Of a stretch of 64,000 nucleotides of DNA, positions 28,910 through 38,018 are shown piece by piece (within the stretch, counting starts at the first letter, position 1; the number at the start of each line of letters is the position of its first letter). The notes below the pieces were generated by a model, which ran no database searches, was not told where the DNA came from, and was given only the letters and a program-made list of their open reading frames with translations. The position numbers and the translations under genes are program-made. This DNA comes from Sphingobacterium tabacisoli (GTDB lineage: Bacteria; Bacteroidota; Bacteroidia; Sphingobacteriales; Sphingobacteriaceae): contig NZ_JAEQMU010000001.1 in NCBI RefSeq assembly GCF_017908035.1, forward strand, positions 62,001 to 126,000, read 5' to 3'.

Positions 28910-29143
28910 TTAGCAATTTAATTTAACTTTTTTTTGTCTGAAAATAGGGAGGGCTGCCTTTTGCATGTACAACACAGGGAGCAATAGCACTGCAACGACC
29001 AAGCCTGTCAAAAAGAGAAGATAGCAATATAATCCCGCCCATGTCAACAAAGGATAGTCGATAGCATAGAGGCATCTCAGTGTATACCAGCATAGAATCA
29101 ACACAAAGCCGGTACATACAGGTACGGTAGCCACCAACAGCAT
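28910..29143 (-). CDS. Small membrane protein
   Basis: Last gene of a minus-strand run. The frame extends to 29278, but the first part overlaps the preceding gene; the ATG at 29143 gives a 77-residue protein with two strongly hydrophobic segments (LMLLVATVPVCTGFVLIL and CYLLFLTGLVVAVLLLPVL) and a basic tail. No family recognised. It follows the propeller lipoprotein gene by about 30 bases, so co-transcription is likely. Confidence 0.5.
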   Translation of the reverse strand: MLLVATVPVCTGFVLILCWYTLRCLYAIDYPLLTWAGLYCYLLFLTGLVVAVLLLPVLYMQKAALPIFRQKKVKLNC

Positions 29144-29174
29144 TAAACTACATAATTTACCACCTTCATGTCGC

Positions 29175-30233
29175 CTATTGCTCGACCACAAAAAGCCCGG
29201 AAGGAGTGATGTTAGGAACATTCGCAGATGCAGCAACCGGAATGCCATTCTGCCACAGTGTACATTGGTTTGCACCATTGATCTTCTGTGTACCTACGAT
29301 AAAGAGGTGGCCTTTGACAATTGAGGCATCGTAAGCCAGACTATGGCCTTCAGCTGAAAAATTGAGGTCCATACGACTGCCATTTTTCCAGGCAAAAGGT
29401 GCGAACCGATCTCCTATCTGTTCGTATCCCCCGACATAGACATCCCCGTCTTCTACCCATACTTTTCTACCCATAGCTACTGCAGAGCCTGAAGTTAGAT
29501 TGGTGGCCTGACCATTTTTCCAGAGCTTGATATTGCAATCTCCCTCTTCGTAGGCATACCCCGTGACGTAGACATCTTCTTTGTCCACATATATGCTCAT
29601 TGCATAAGAAACATGCTGTCCATCGGACAGCTCTACGGGACTTCCATTTTTCCAGTATTTGGCTACAGGTGTTCCTGCTGCGTTCTTTTCGTAACCGGTT
29701 ACATAGATATCTGTACCGGATACAAAGACATCCTGCAATCTAGCTTCGTTAGTACCGTCGGTTATATTGCGTGCCGCACCATTTTTCCAGACCGTGGCGA
29801 TAGATTTCTTTTTCGGTACGGCACGGTACCCTGCTGCGTAGACATTTCCTTTAGCTACGTACACTGCTATGGCATCGGCACTAATAACCCCCTCTGCGAT
29901 TTTGAGCTCCTCTAAGACACCATTTTTCCATAAAACCGGTTTCCTTGTCGAGTTCATTGTAGATGTGCCTGTTGTCAATCTGCCTACGATGTAGACATCC
30001 TTTTCTGATACAAAAATATCATCGGCAATTGCCCCTGTACCACCCCAATAGGGCAAAACCTGTGCTGTTCCGTTTTTGATGTAATAGGGTTTATGTAGAT
30101 TGTTTTCCGGAACCGAACCCACGATGTGAATATCGACAGGTAATGGAGGCATCGGTTCCTGTTTGTAGTCTTTATCTTTGTTACAGGCTAATAACAGGAT
30201 CAGAACAAAGGATGAGAAGATTGTATTGTTCAT
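29175..30233 (-). CDS. WKNG-repeat beta-propeller lipoprotein
   Basis: Exported lipoprotein of 352 residues; the ATG at 30233 gives a clean signal with lipobox LLLAC. The mature part is built of about seven repeats of roughly 45-50 residues, each with a pattern like DVYVTGY followed 15-20 residues later by WKNG (for example VLWKNG, TVWKNG, KYWKNG, KLWKNG, AWKNG, LWQNG). Such regular blade-like repeats suggest a seven-bladed propeller on the cell surface or in the periplasm. Function is unknown. It ends a probable five-to-six-gene minus-strand operon. Confidence 0.75.
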   Translation of the reverse strand: MNNTIFSSFVLILLLACNKDKDYKQEPMPPLPVDIHIVGSVPENNLHKPYYIKNGTAQVLPYWGGTGAIADDIFVSEKDVYIVGRLTTGTSTMNSTRKPVLWKNGVLEELKIAEGVISADAIAVYVAKGNVYAAGYRAVPKKKSIATVWKNGAARNITDGTNEARLQDVFVSGTDIYVTGYEKNAAGTPVAKYWKNGSPVELSDGQHVSYAMSIYVDKEDVYVTGYAYEEGDCNIKLWKNGQATNLTSGSAVAMGRKVWVEDGDVYVGGYEQIGDRFAPFAWKNGSRMDLNFSAEGHSLAYDASIVKGHLFIVGTQKINGANQCTLWQNGIPVAASANVPNITPSGLFVVEQ

Positions 30234-30246
30234 ATCTGTATAATTT

Positions 30247-30801
30247 TTACCAAAATTTGGCCGTTGGCAATGCATAAAAACTGGTATCTCGTACTTTCTG
30301 CCATGGTGCCTGATGAAATTGCCAGCACTTTTCTACCTTGTCAAAACTCTTACCGATATCCATCTTCCCCCACTGGTAACCGACCCTGTATTCTTTTCCG
30401 TTGCTAATTATTGTCCCGAATACTGTGGGGTAGGAGAAGCCTGATACACCATTTGTGTACTGAATGGCTTTTTCCAACCGTAGCTCCGTTCCGGCATGAA
30501 ATGTTGCTATCTCTTCTATATCTCCAATCCGTTTCTGTTCTTCTACATACTGCCATTGCGGATGTCGGCTGTCCAGTAGAATATATGGATATGCGGCATT
30601 GTCGTTCATACTGATTTTTTCTTTGAACAATACAGTTTCCTTATCCATTGTCACCGTCCTACCTACCCATTCGTTGTACGGTGCATATTGGTTGAGACCG
30701 GTGGATTTTGTCTTGATGGTGGCGTATAGGATAAAAGCAAAAAGCCCCAATACTCCGATGACAACCCATGCGATGATACTCATTATTTTCTTGGTAGACA
30801 T
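30247..30801 (-). CDS. Membrane-anchored hypothetical protein
   Basis: Product of 184 residues from the ATG at 30801, one base after the stop of the upstream gene, which implies translational coupling. It has one N-terminal membrane helix (IIAWVVIGVLGLFAFILYA) and a beta-rich extracytoplasmic part. No family recognised. It shares the operon with a similar single-pass protein, the TPM-domain protein and the propeller lipoprotein. Confidence 0.65.
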   Translation of the reverse strand: MSTKKIMSIIAWVVIGVLGLFAFILYATIKTKSTGLNQYAPYNEWVGRTVTMDKETVLFKEKISMNDNAAYPYILLDSRHPQWQYVEEQKRIGDIEEIATFHAGTELRLEKAIQYTNGVSGFSYPTVFGTIISNGKEYRVGYQWGKMDIGKSFDKVEKCWQFHQAPWQKVRDTSFYALPTAKFW

Positions 30802-30802
30802 G

Positions 30803-31486
30803 TTATTTCTTTTCCGTAAAGTATATTTCCATCTTTCCATCCACTGCTTTCATATTGATCATATAGCCAGCTTGTTCGGTGATCTTTGCTGGCGTGCCCT
30901 CAGACTCAAAGTCGGTACTGTTCAGTTCTTCTTTGGGTTTATGGGTCTTGCTCATTTCGGCCGATCTGGCGATATGGTAGACGTTGCCTTCGACTTGGAT
31001 TACTTTAAACCAACCAAAACCAATACCTGAAGCAATCCGGTCGCCCGATTCTTTGAATGCTTCATATCTGCCGAAATAGATATCTCCGACAGCCGGAGCC
31101 TGTTCCATGGCTATATATTCGGCCGACTTGGGGGCGGGGGCCTTAGTTTCCTGGTAAATGATCAAACCCATGGTTGCGATCATTAAAGCTACAAAAATCC
31201 AACCTACAATCGTTAGCTTAAATATAAACGGCGGTTTTGGGGCTTCTGCTACTTTCTGATTTGCAAAACCCTTCATTTCAGATGTCCAATCGCGGCTGGC
31301 AATCTTTTTACGTTCGGTATCATCCCAAAATTCGCCATAGGCTTTTTTGGAATAGACATGGAATAGTGCCGTACGGCTCTCGGTACGGTAGATGCCGAGT
31401 ACCATCGGATTGGATGGGTTTTTCGGATTTTGAAGCCGGTCTGTTTTATGAGATGCCTGTTCTATTTTGTTGATTACAAAAAACAT
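30803..31486 (-). CDS. Single-pass membrane hypothetical protein
   Basis: Product of 227 residues with a soluble N-terminal domain of about 95 residues, one membrane helix (LTIVGWIFVALMIATMGLII, about 90-110) and a C-terminal domain of about 115 residues. The N-terminal part begins MFFVINKIEQASHK without a signal peptide, so the helix likely orients the C-terminus outward. Family unknown. It lies 12 bases after the TPM-domain gene. Confidence 0.65.
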   Translation of the reverse strand: MFFVINKIEQASHKTDRLQNPKNPSNPMVLGIYRTESRTALFHVYSKKAYGEFWDDTERKKIASRDWTSEMKGFANQKVAEAPKPPFIFKLTIVGWIFVALMIATMGLIIYQETKAPAPKSAEYIAMEQAPAVGDIYFGRYEAFKESGDRIASGIGFGWFKVIQVEGNVYHIARSAEMSKTHKPKEELNSTDFESEGTPAKITEQAGYMINMKAVDGKMEIYFTEKK

Positions 31487-31498
31487 ATAATTTCTTTT

Positions 31499-32776
31499 TT
31501 ATGGTTCTAAAATTTCACCGACCAGTGTACATCCCTCTACCGAGATAAGATCATTACCTTCTTTTTCGTCCAGAGGTAGCAGATAGAGTTTCCGTTCTGT
31601 CTTATTGAAATAGAAACGATAGTAATAATGGTCTTCCATTTTAAAAATTGCGAATGAAGGTCGTTTTGTTTTTTCCAGTCTTAGGGACAACAGCTTTTTT
31701 GTTTCATCGATCTCAAATGTTCCAGCCATGTGACCGTTGATGAGTAGGTCGTTTTTGTCAAAGGCCAGTGTATCATGCGTATCGATATCTTTATAGATTT
31801 GCTCCATGTGGTCAAATTCCTGTTTAAGGATCCATCGATGACCGGTAAAATTTTTAGGAGCCCCTGCTGCTGCGTTTTGCCTGATTTCATCTTCGATCTG
31901 CATGAGCAGAGGCCATACATCCTGCGAAATTAATTTATCGCCGGGATCGAGCCAATAGACCCTATCCGGATGCATAGTCTTTTTTAAAAAGGTCTGTTCA
32001 GGCACCTGGGCGTCAAAGCAGATAAACTGATAATGCTTGCCATCACTGTTACGGACGGTCATTTCGTAATAATCGGTTTCCGAAAAATCTTTCGAAATAA
32101 ACGCATCTTTTTTTGAAGGCCCCAAGAATACATCCAGTGATGTAAAATTGTAGCAGGGATTATCGCTATCGAGATTACGGAACGTCTGTGGTACTCCGTT
32201 TTCCAGTACGAATCTCCTGATCTTTTGAAACAGCGAAGGCCGGAAAATGGATGATGCATCTGTATAATTGTATTCTTGCATTTCTTTTTTTACATGACTG
32301 ATGATGGCACTTAGACCGTTGTATGTGCCTTCAAAATAGTTACCTTCCCTGAATTTTGGCACAAACTGTTCATCAATGATCTTTTTGGCGTCGTCATCGC
32401 TTATTATTTTCGTTATACCCTTACCATTTTGGATGCGCATTTGACGGAGTTGTTTGGATATAACGATAACTATTCCATTGTTCTTCTCATATGATCCTTG
32501 CGCATACCCTGTCAGATGGTTAGAAACATACTGGTCGAAATGCGCTTTGTCGGTATGGTGTTCGTCAATAGTGACGATGGCTATATCTGCTATGCCGTTT
32601 TTCCAGCAATCGTCTGCAATATGGTCCAACTTTATGATCTCGTCTTGGGTATAGAGGTTTTCATAATCGATGATGCGTACTTTTTTGATGACAAACTGCT
32701 GTTTCTCAGGAACCGTCTGTCCGCATAAAACCGTTGGCAAAAAACAATACAGTAGTAGGTGAATCAGATGACGCAT
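31499..32776 (-). CDS. TPM-domain secreted protein
   Basis: Exported protein of 425 residues from the ATG at 32776, giving a signal peptide ending near LCGQ; an upstream ATG at 32842 would overlap the preceding gene. Residues about 30-165 form a TPM domain, with NNGIVIVISKQLRQMRIQNGKG and a Gly-rich close. TPM domains occur in bacterial envelope proteins (plant homologues act in photosystem repair; phosphatase activity has been proposed). The C-terminal 260 residues are unassigned. The gene sits in the membrane-protein operon of this region. Confidence 0.75.
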   Translation of the reverse strand: MRHLIHLLLYCFLPTVLCGQTVPEKQQFVIKKVRIIDYENLYTQDEIIKLDHIADDCWKNGIADIAIVTIDEHHTDKAHFDQYVSNHLTGYAQGSYEKNNGIVIVISKQLRQMRIQNGKGITKIISDDDAKKIIDEQFVPKFREGNYFEGTYNGLSAIISHVKKEMQEYNYTDASSIFRPSLFQKIRRFVLENGVPQTFRNLDSDNPCYNFTSLDVFLGPSKKDAFISKDFSETDYYEMTVRNSDGKHYQFICFDAQVPEQTFLKKTMHPDRVYWLDPGDKLISQDVWPLLMQIEDEIRQNAAAGAPKNFTGHRWILKQEFDHMEQIYKDIDTHDTLAFDKNDLLINGHMAGTFEIDETKKLLSLRLEKTKRPSFAIFKMEDHYYYRFYFNKTERKLYLLPLDEKEGNDLISVEGCTLVGEILEP

Positions 32777-32813
32777 TTTGTTGATTATTTTAATTGGATT
32801 CCCTATGCTTATT

Positions 32814-33137
32814 TTATCGTATAAAATGAAAGGTGTCTTCAAATAATTTACCGATTAGAGGCAAAGGTTTCTTTACTTCATTAGCGGCCGCGATTATACC
32901 CAGTATCATGAAAATAAAAAAAACAAGACCAAACACACTAATAATAAAGGAGAGAGAGGGCACTAGTGTCAGAGCAATTCCTGCCGTGGTATTGGACACA
33001 ATTGCTATGATGAATAGTCCCAGTCCTTGTTTCATATGATATATACTGAGGTCGTTTCGCTCTTCTTTCCCTGCAAAAAAAGCAACGAGCCATAAAATAC
33101 CAAGGTAACTTAAAATAGATTGTACTTTCGGAGTCAT
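32814..33137 (-). CDS. DUF4870-like membrane protein
   Basis: Product of 107 residues from the ATG at 33137, with three hydrophobic segments and the family-like stretch SIYHMKQGLGLFIIAIV. DUF4870 proteins are small inner-membrane proteins of unknown function. It appears to be the first gene of the minus-strand operon that runs to about 28.9 kb and is divergent from the TPR regulator at 33373. Confidence 0.7.
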   Translation of the reverse strand: MTPKVQSILSYLGILWLVAFFAGKEERNDLSIYHMKQGLGLFIIAIVSNTTAGIALTLVPSLSFIISVFGLVFFIFMILGIIAAANEVKKPLPLIGKLFEDTFHFIR

Positions 33138-33372
33138 AGTTTTATAAGCGTTGTGTTGAACAAACATCGGAAGAATCTTATGAAATGATGTTCTCTTTGA
33201 CTTAACAAACCGTCTACATTTTTTTTGCCTGTATATACAAAGTGTATACATGTTTTTAATTGATTTATTTTCAGTAGATTGAAGCTGATGTAATGAAGGG
33301 GTTTAGCGTTATCGGATTCGGATGTCATCCCTTTTTTTAATTACTTTGTAGGCGTATGTATATAGAAATTGT

Positions 33373-35175
33373 ATGAGGTTTAAGTATGTTTTATTCGCTA
33401 CATTGATACTGTTGTGCTGTAAGAGAATCAGTGCTCAGCATGTCCAGCCCAATACACAAAAAATACTGGATAAATTAGATCAGCTCCAGCTGCAAAATGA
33501 AAAGCAGGATGCGATCAGCATTTTAGAGGCCGGTATTAAATCCACGACATCGCCTGCGGATCTAGCCTATTTGTATGCCTACCAAAGCAGTATATATACC
33601 GCAATGGATAGCCTTTTGCTTTCTAAAAGGAGCTGCGATTTAAGCTTGGAGAGTGCGGAGCAATCACAGAAGAACACATCTTTAGCAGTGGCGTATAGGG
33701 CTAAAGCATTTCTCAACAATGCTCTCAATCTACCTGATGCTGTTGTACAGGATGCGCTCTATGCACTGAAGCTCGTAGAAAAGAATGAGGAGGATCTTTC
33801 TACCCAATACCACCTAAATTATCTATTGTACGGAGCCTATAGTAAGTGGGACGACAGCGAAAAGATGGAACATTATATCCGTCAGGCCCGCTATTACGCT
33901 ATAAAAGCAAACAATATTAATTTGCAGACCAATGTAAACAATGGTCTGTCGAGTATGTATCTCGCCCGGTACAAAAAAAATAAGGAGCGGAATCTCTTGG
34001 ATAGCAGTTATCATTATCTGAATAGATCTTTTGCTTTACTGGAAAAACAACCGGATAAATTAAGTGTTAACACCTACCTGATCACCTGTATTAATCTGGC
34101 GAATTACTATCTAGAACATTCGTCCGAATCAGTGGCCTATCGGCAACAGAAAGCATTTGAATACCTAGGGCTTGCAGAGCAAAAATTGCTGGATAGCGAT
34201 GCCTTTGCCGATAAATGGGGAAATATTTTTGGTATCAAGAGTGGTTTTGCGAAGCAGAAAGGGGATTTGGAACTGGCTGAAGAATATCTTTTGCAGGGAC
34301 TCAGTCGGCTGATGAGCTCAAATGGTAGTTATTTCAGATTAGAATACGCTATCAATCGGGATCTGGCAGATATTGCTTTGAAAAAGCAGGATTTTAGATC
34401 CGCATTGACCTATCAGCAAAGGGCAGAAGATCTTTTAAAGAAATCGTTCAACGAACAACAACTTTTCAATGCACAGAAATTAGAGGTGCAGTATGAAACA
34501 GAAAAAAAAGACCGCGAACTGGAACTTTTGACCGAACGTGAAAATTTTAGGAAGCGGCAAAATTATCTCTACGGGGGAGTTGCGGTTGCGCTGTTGTTCG
34601 GGCTCCTATTTATGTTCGTATCTTATCACTTCCGTCTACGCTATTCCATAGAACGGGAAAAGCAATTGACGCAGGAAAAAGAAGATCAGGCACAGCAGGC
34701 TGCGATGCAGCTCAGATTGGAAAAAGAGGAACGGGCCAGGTTAAAAGCAGAGCAGGAGTTACTGGATTTAAGACGACAGCAGTTGGAAAAAGAGGCTTTA
34801 GCAAATTCGCTGATCATCGATAGAAAAAATGACACGCTTAAGCAGATTCAGGATAAGATAGAGCGAGGTGAAGCCAAACATATCCAAAAACTGATTAAGG
34901 AAGAGATGCTCTTACAAACCGATTTTGAAGATATCAAAATGCAGATACAAGAGCTCCACCCCGATTTCTTGAACCGGATGAATGAAAAAGCTATTCAGAA
35001 ACTGACACCGCTTGACCTGAAATATTGTACTTATCTCTACCTAAAAATGAGTACAAAGCAAATTGCACAGGCATTACACATAGAGCCGCATAGTGTTCGT
35101 ATGTTCAAGTATCGTTTGAAACAGAAGTTCGGATTAGGCAAAGAGGATGATTTGGAAAGCTTTTTGGAGGGGTAG
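33373..35175 (+). CDS. TPR regulator with membrane helix and C-terminal HTH
   Basis: Signal-transducing regulator of 600 residues: signal peptide ending near RISAQ, TPR-like helices (about 25-380), a membrane helix (LYGGVAVALLFGLLFMFVSY, about 397-416), a long charged coiled coil (about 425-500) and a C-terminal LuxR-type helix-turn-helix (LTPLDLKYCTYLYLKMSTKQ and following). This architecture is common in Bacteroidota and places the sensor outside and the DNA-binding domain in the cytoplasm. Divergent orientation suggests it controls the 28.9-33.1 kb operon. Confidence 0.82.
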   Translation: MRFKYVLFATLILLCCKRISAQHVQPNTQKILDKLDQLQLQNEKQDAISILEAGIKSTTSPADLAYLYAYQSSIYTAMDSLLLSKRSCDLSLESAEQSQKNTSLAVAYRAKAFLNNALNLPDAVVQDALYALKLVEKNEEDLSTQYHLNYLLYGAYSKWDDSEKMEHYIRQARYYAIKANNINLQTNVNNGLSSMYLARYKKNKERNLLDSSYHYLNRSFALLEKQPDKLSVNTYLITCINLANYYLEHSSESVAYRQQKAFEYLGLAEQKLLDSDAFADKWGNIFGIKSGFAKQKGDLELAEEYLLQGLSRLMSSNGSYFRLEYAINRDLADIALKKQDFRSALTYQQRAEDLLKKSFNEQQLFNAQKLEVQYETEKKDRELELLTERENFRKRQNYLYGGVAVALLFGLLFMFVSYHFRLRYSIEREKQLTQEKEDQAQQAAMQLRLEKEERARLKAEQELLDLRRQQLEKEALANSLIIDRKNDTLKQIQDKIERGEAKHIQKLIKEEMLLQTDFEDIKMQIQELHPDFLNRMNEKAIQKLTPLDLKYCTYLYLKMSTKQIAQALHIEPHSVRMFKYRLKQKFGLGKEDDLESFLEG

Positions 35176-35183
35176 GGTGCTTC

Positions 35184-35496
35184 TTTTTGGAGAACTTACA
35201 TCCCATGATTACCAAATTTTTTGATTTAGATCTTTCGTAATCCGATCCTCAATAAGAATAATGCGCAGTTGATATTTACTACGCACGATGTCAGTCAATT
35301 GAGCAGTGAGTTATTCCGCCGTGATCAGGTATGGTTTAGCGAGAAGAATGAATACGGAGCCAGTGAGTTATTCCGTTGTTCAGATATGGAAGGTGTTTGG
35401 TTGAATACCCCGCTGGATAAATGGTATATGTCAGGTCGTTTTGGTGCTACACCTATTATCAATGATGTCGAGTTTTTAATAGCCATGCAGGATTAA
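35184..35496 (+). pseudogene. C-terminal remnant of an AAA-type ATPase (RloA/Abi-like)
   Basis: Only the end of a larger ATPase remains. The segment LENLHPMITKFFD (from 35187) resembles the Walker-B-proximal helix of AAA_15/AAA_21 proteins. One frame slip near 35225 then leads into RNPILNKNNAQLIFTTHD, the conserved H-loop, and a typical ending with RRDQVWFSEKN and KWYMSGRFGATPII. The fragment starts 8 bases after the regulator stop codon. Such ATPases are frequent in anti-phage modules, so this may be a defence-gene relic. Confidence 0.65.
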
Positions 35497-35570
35497 GTTG
35501 TAGATATGGATAGAGGTGTAAAGCAAGCGAGTGCCGTAAAAGCCAGCCCACCGGAAGAGCTACGATAATA

Positions 35571-35604
35571 AAAACGCCTCAATTTGTATAAAGTGAGGCG
35601 TTTT
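35571..35604. terminator. Bidirectional terminator
   Basis: An 11-bp perfect stem (35571-35581 with 35594-35604) begins with AAAA and ends with TTTT, so it serves both convergent units. Confidence 0.85.
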
Positions 35605-35607
35605 CTA

Positions 35608-35901
35608 TTAATGAGCAGTTAGCTCCTTATAACTGTCAAAATATGATTTCAGCAATCTTTTCTGATCGGTTGATACATTTTTGAATTTTAGTTTTTTAGT
35701 CACACTCGTGAATCCGTGTTTTTCAATTAATTCACCAAAAGACGAATTGAAGAAAGAAGAAGAAATAGCCAAAGACCCTATTAGATCGATCTGAATTATT
35801 TCATTTACATGGATGGATTTTTCCAAAATAGAATATAATTGAAATCCAGCTACATTAGTACTTGTATTATCTACAAGATTGTTGATTTGTAATGTTTTCA
35901 T
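35608..35901 (-). CDS. STAS-like (DUF4325-type) protein
   Basis: Small protein of 97 residues resembling STAS-like DUF4325 domains: IIQIDLIGSLAISSSFFNSSFGELIE carries the expected beta-strand, helix and Ser/Asn-rich turn. Relatives are often encoded next to a GHKL-type ATPase and may act as an anti-sigma/anti-anti-sigma-like switch. Here the partner ATPase gene just upstream (35994-36470) appears frameshifted, so this gene may be an orphan. Confidence 0.65.
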   Translation of the reverse strand: MKTLQINNLVDNTSTNVAGFQLYSILEKSIHVNEIIQIDLIGSLAISSSFFNSSFGELIEKHGFTSVTKKLKFKNVSTDQKRLLKSYFDSYKELTAH

Positions 35902-35993
35902 GATTATATTTTTATTAGTGTTATTCGAAATTTTGGTAATTTAAAAATTTATTTTGTATTCATGATGTATGATTGCTGTAAAGAATATGTCAG

Positions 35994-36470
35994 TTAACAA
36001 TATTCAAAGTCACTGATTTTCAGTTTTTCTAGATTGTCAATCATTATTTCTATTTCAATAGCTGTGCCAAAGAAGCATTTAATATCTCTCATCTTAAAGC
36101 TGACACCTGGGTTATTTATTATCCATTTGTCATATGTTACCATCCTGAATTCACCTTCATGAAAATTTGTTTCATCCAATAGGTTATTTAATCCCAGTCC
36201 CCGGTTTCTTGGGGGTGACTGTGTTGTGTTTTTCAGCGTAAAAGCCCAGGCTATAGCGTCTTCACTCGCCCAAATCTCTTCACCTTTAGACAACAAGTAG
36301 TTATTTACACAGTTAGTCAACCCGATACCTGTATCACAAATTGCCAATCTAATTGAGTTTTTGTTTTTTAATGTATTGAGCATGAGCCACTACACCGGTT
36401 TTAGACTTAGCATGGTCAAGGCAGTTATTTAATACTTCATCTAACAATATGTAAGATATATTAAATGTAT
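35994..36470 (-). pseudogene. Frameshifted GHKL-type ATPase
   Basis: From the ATG at 36383 a 129-codon frame carries the G1 box CDTGIGL and a later RGLGLNNLL box of a histidine-kinase-like ATPase, but lacks the N box. The N box is found just upstream in another frame (LLDEVLNNCLDHAKSKTG). A one-base change in the A-run near 36365 would fuse them. Codons further upstream do not stay open, so the 5' end is also lost. Partner of the STAS-like gene at 35608. Confidence 0.6.
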
Positions 36471-36488
36471 ATAAATAAAGTTATTGTT

Positions 36489-36528
36489 GCAACAATGTTG
36501 CTTTTGATGTAAAATGTTTTTATTTTTG
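36489..36528 (+). promoter_or_regulatory. Promoter with overlapping palindromic operator of the metal cluster
   Basis: GCAACAATGTTGC (36489-36501) is a 6-1-6 perfect palindrome. Its right arm contains TTG at 36498-36500, which lies 20 bases before TATTTTTG (36521-36528), a perfect TANNTTTG -7 box. The spacing fits Bacteroidota promoters. A regulator bound to the palindrome would block the -33 element. The Fur-family protein encoded downstream is the natural candidate. A second palindrome, TTGTTGCAACAA (36484-36495), overlaps it. Confidence 0.65.
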
Positions 36529-36543
36529 AATAAAGAAATATAT

Positions 36544-36765
36544 ATGGAAGCGATACCTAAGAGTTTTGAAGAATGGAAGAACTGTATTGAAGAAAAATGC
36601 GGAATTCCACTGACGTTGGAGTTTGCAGAAAAGCGGTTCTCTATTTACACGAATGATAACCTGCCGGAAACACAGCGTTTTGTAAAGCTGTATGGTGCTG
36701 GACATCTTTCGAACATCAAAGAGTGGCTATCGATCGTCATTCAGGAAAAGCGATATCAAAAGTAG
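36544..36765 (+). CDS. Small hypothetical protein of the metal cluster
   Basis: Product of 73 residues from the ATG at 36544, which lies about 15 bases after the predicted -7 box; an upstream in-frame ATG at 36514 lies inside the promoter and is unlikely. No membrane segment. The product (SFEEWKNCIEEKCGIPLT and onward) has two Cys but no recognisable metal motif. First gene of the operon with the COG0523 GTPases, which suggests a role in metal limitation. Confidence 0.65.
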   Translation: MEAIPKSFEEWKNCIEEKCGIPLTLEFAEKRFSIYTNDNLPETQRFVKLYGAGHLSNIKEWLSIVIQEKRYQK

Positions 36766-36789
36766 ATAACAAAATAATAAGCAGAGATC

Positions 36790-37986
36790 ATGAAGAAGAA
36801 ATTACCGGTAACCGTACTCAGTGGCTTTTTGGGAGCAGGAAAGACCACGTTGTTAAACCATGTTCTCCATAATAAGGAAAATCTACGGGTAGCCGTAATC
36901 GTCAATGATATGAGCGAAGTCAATATAGATGCACAGACCGTAGAGCGCGAACAGGTACTCTCACGTACGGAAGAGAAATTGGTCGAGATGAGTAATGGCT
37001 GCATCTGCTGCACACTGCGTGAAGATTTGATGGTTGAAGTGGAGCGACTGGCTAAAGAAGATAGGTTCGACTACCTATTGATCGAAAGTACCGGCATCTC
37101 CGAACCCATTCCTGTAGCACAAACATTTAGTTATGTGGATGAAAATAATGGTATAGACCTGTCGTCCTTTAGTTACATTGATACGATGGTGACAGTGGTC
37201 GACTGCTACAATTTTTTCAATGACTTTGGCAGTGCGGAGACCTTAGTGGATAGGGAGTTGACAGATGATAGTCTGGACAGTAGAACCATTGTCAATCTAC
37301 TCACCGATCAGATCGAATTTGCCAATGTGATCATTCTCAATAAATCCGATCTGGTGTCAGAGGAAACATTGGGCATTCTGGAAGCAGCCATCCGCAAACT
37401 GAATCCTGGCGCCAAAACTATCCGGACCCAATTTGGTAAAGTTCGCCCCAAAGATATTATCGGGACGGGCGCATTCGACTTTGATCAAGCCTCCTCTTCA
37501 GCGGGATGGATCAAAGAGCTGGAAACAGAACATACACCAGAGACCGAAGAATATGGTATTTCATCCTTTGTGTTTCGCTCGCAGAGGCCATTCCATCCGC
37601 AAAGATGGCGTAAATATCTACATGAAAATTACCCTCATAACGTTATTCGCGCTAAGGGACTATTCTGGCTAGCTTCCCGTCCTGACGCCGCTATCAGTTT
37701 CAGTCAGGCTGGCGGCAGTGTTCGCTTGGAGAATGCCGGATCATGGTGGAGCAGTATGCCCGAAGACATGCGCTATCAATATCCAGGTTATGCAGACATA
37801 CGTAGTGACCTGCTAAAGCGATGGCATCCAGAGTGGGAAGATCGGAAGAACGAACTGGTTTTCATCGGTCAGGATCTGGACAAAGAAAAGTATATGTCAG
37901 AACTGGAGGCCTGCCTACTGACAGAAGATGAAGCCGATGACTGGCGTTTTACGTGGTGGAAAGATGAATTTCCGAAAAACCTTTAA
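36790..37986 (+). CDS. COG0523/CobW-family GTPase, probable zinc chaperone
   Basis: G3E-family P-loop GTPase of 398 residues. The Walker A motif is [13 protein letters not shown]. The metal-binding CxCC motif is in [12 protein letters not shown], the guanine-recognition motif is LNKSD, and a CobW C-terminal domain follows (about 250-390, ending in a Trp-rich tail RFTWWKDEF). Members deliver zinc to client enzymes under zinc limitation. Position after the palindromic promoter and before a Fur-family gene supports that role. Confidence 0.92.
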   Translation: MKKKLPVTVLSGFLGAGKTTLLNHVLHNKENLRVAVIVNDMSEVNIDAQTVEREQVLSRTEEKLVEMSNGCICCTLREDLMVEVERLAKEDRFDYLLIESTGISEPIPVAQTFSYVDENNGIDLSSFSYIDTMVTVVDCYNFFNDFGSAETLVDRELTDDSLDSRTIVNLLTDQIEFANVIILNKSDLVSEETLGILEAAIRKLNPGAKTIRTQFGKVRPKDIIGTGAFDFDQASSSAGWIKELETEHTPETEEYGISSFVFRSQRPFHPQRWRKYLHENYPHNVIRAKGLFWLASRPDAAISFSQAGGSVRLENAGSWWSSMPEDMRYQYPGYADIRSDLLKRWHPEWEDRKNELVFIGQDLDKEKYMSELEACLLTEDEADDWRFTWWKDEFPKNL

Positions 37987-38018
37987 AGCTTAGTTATCGA
38001 TTTGTGAAAACTAGGACT

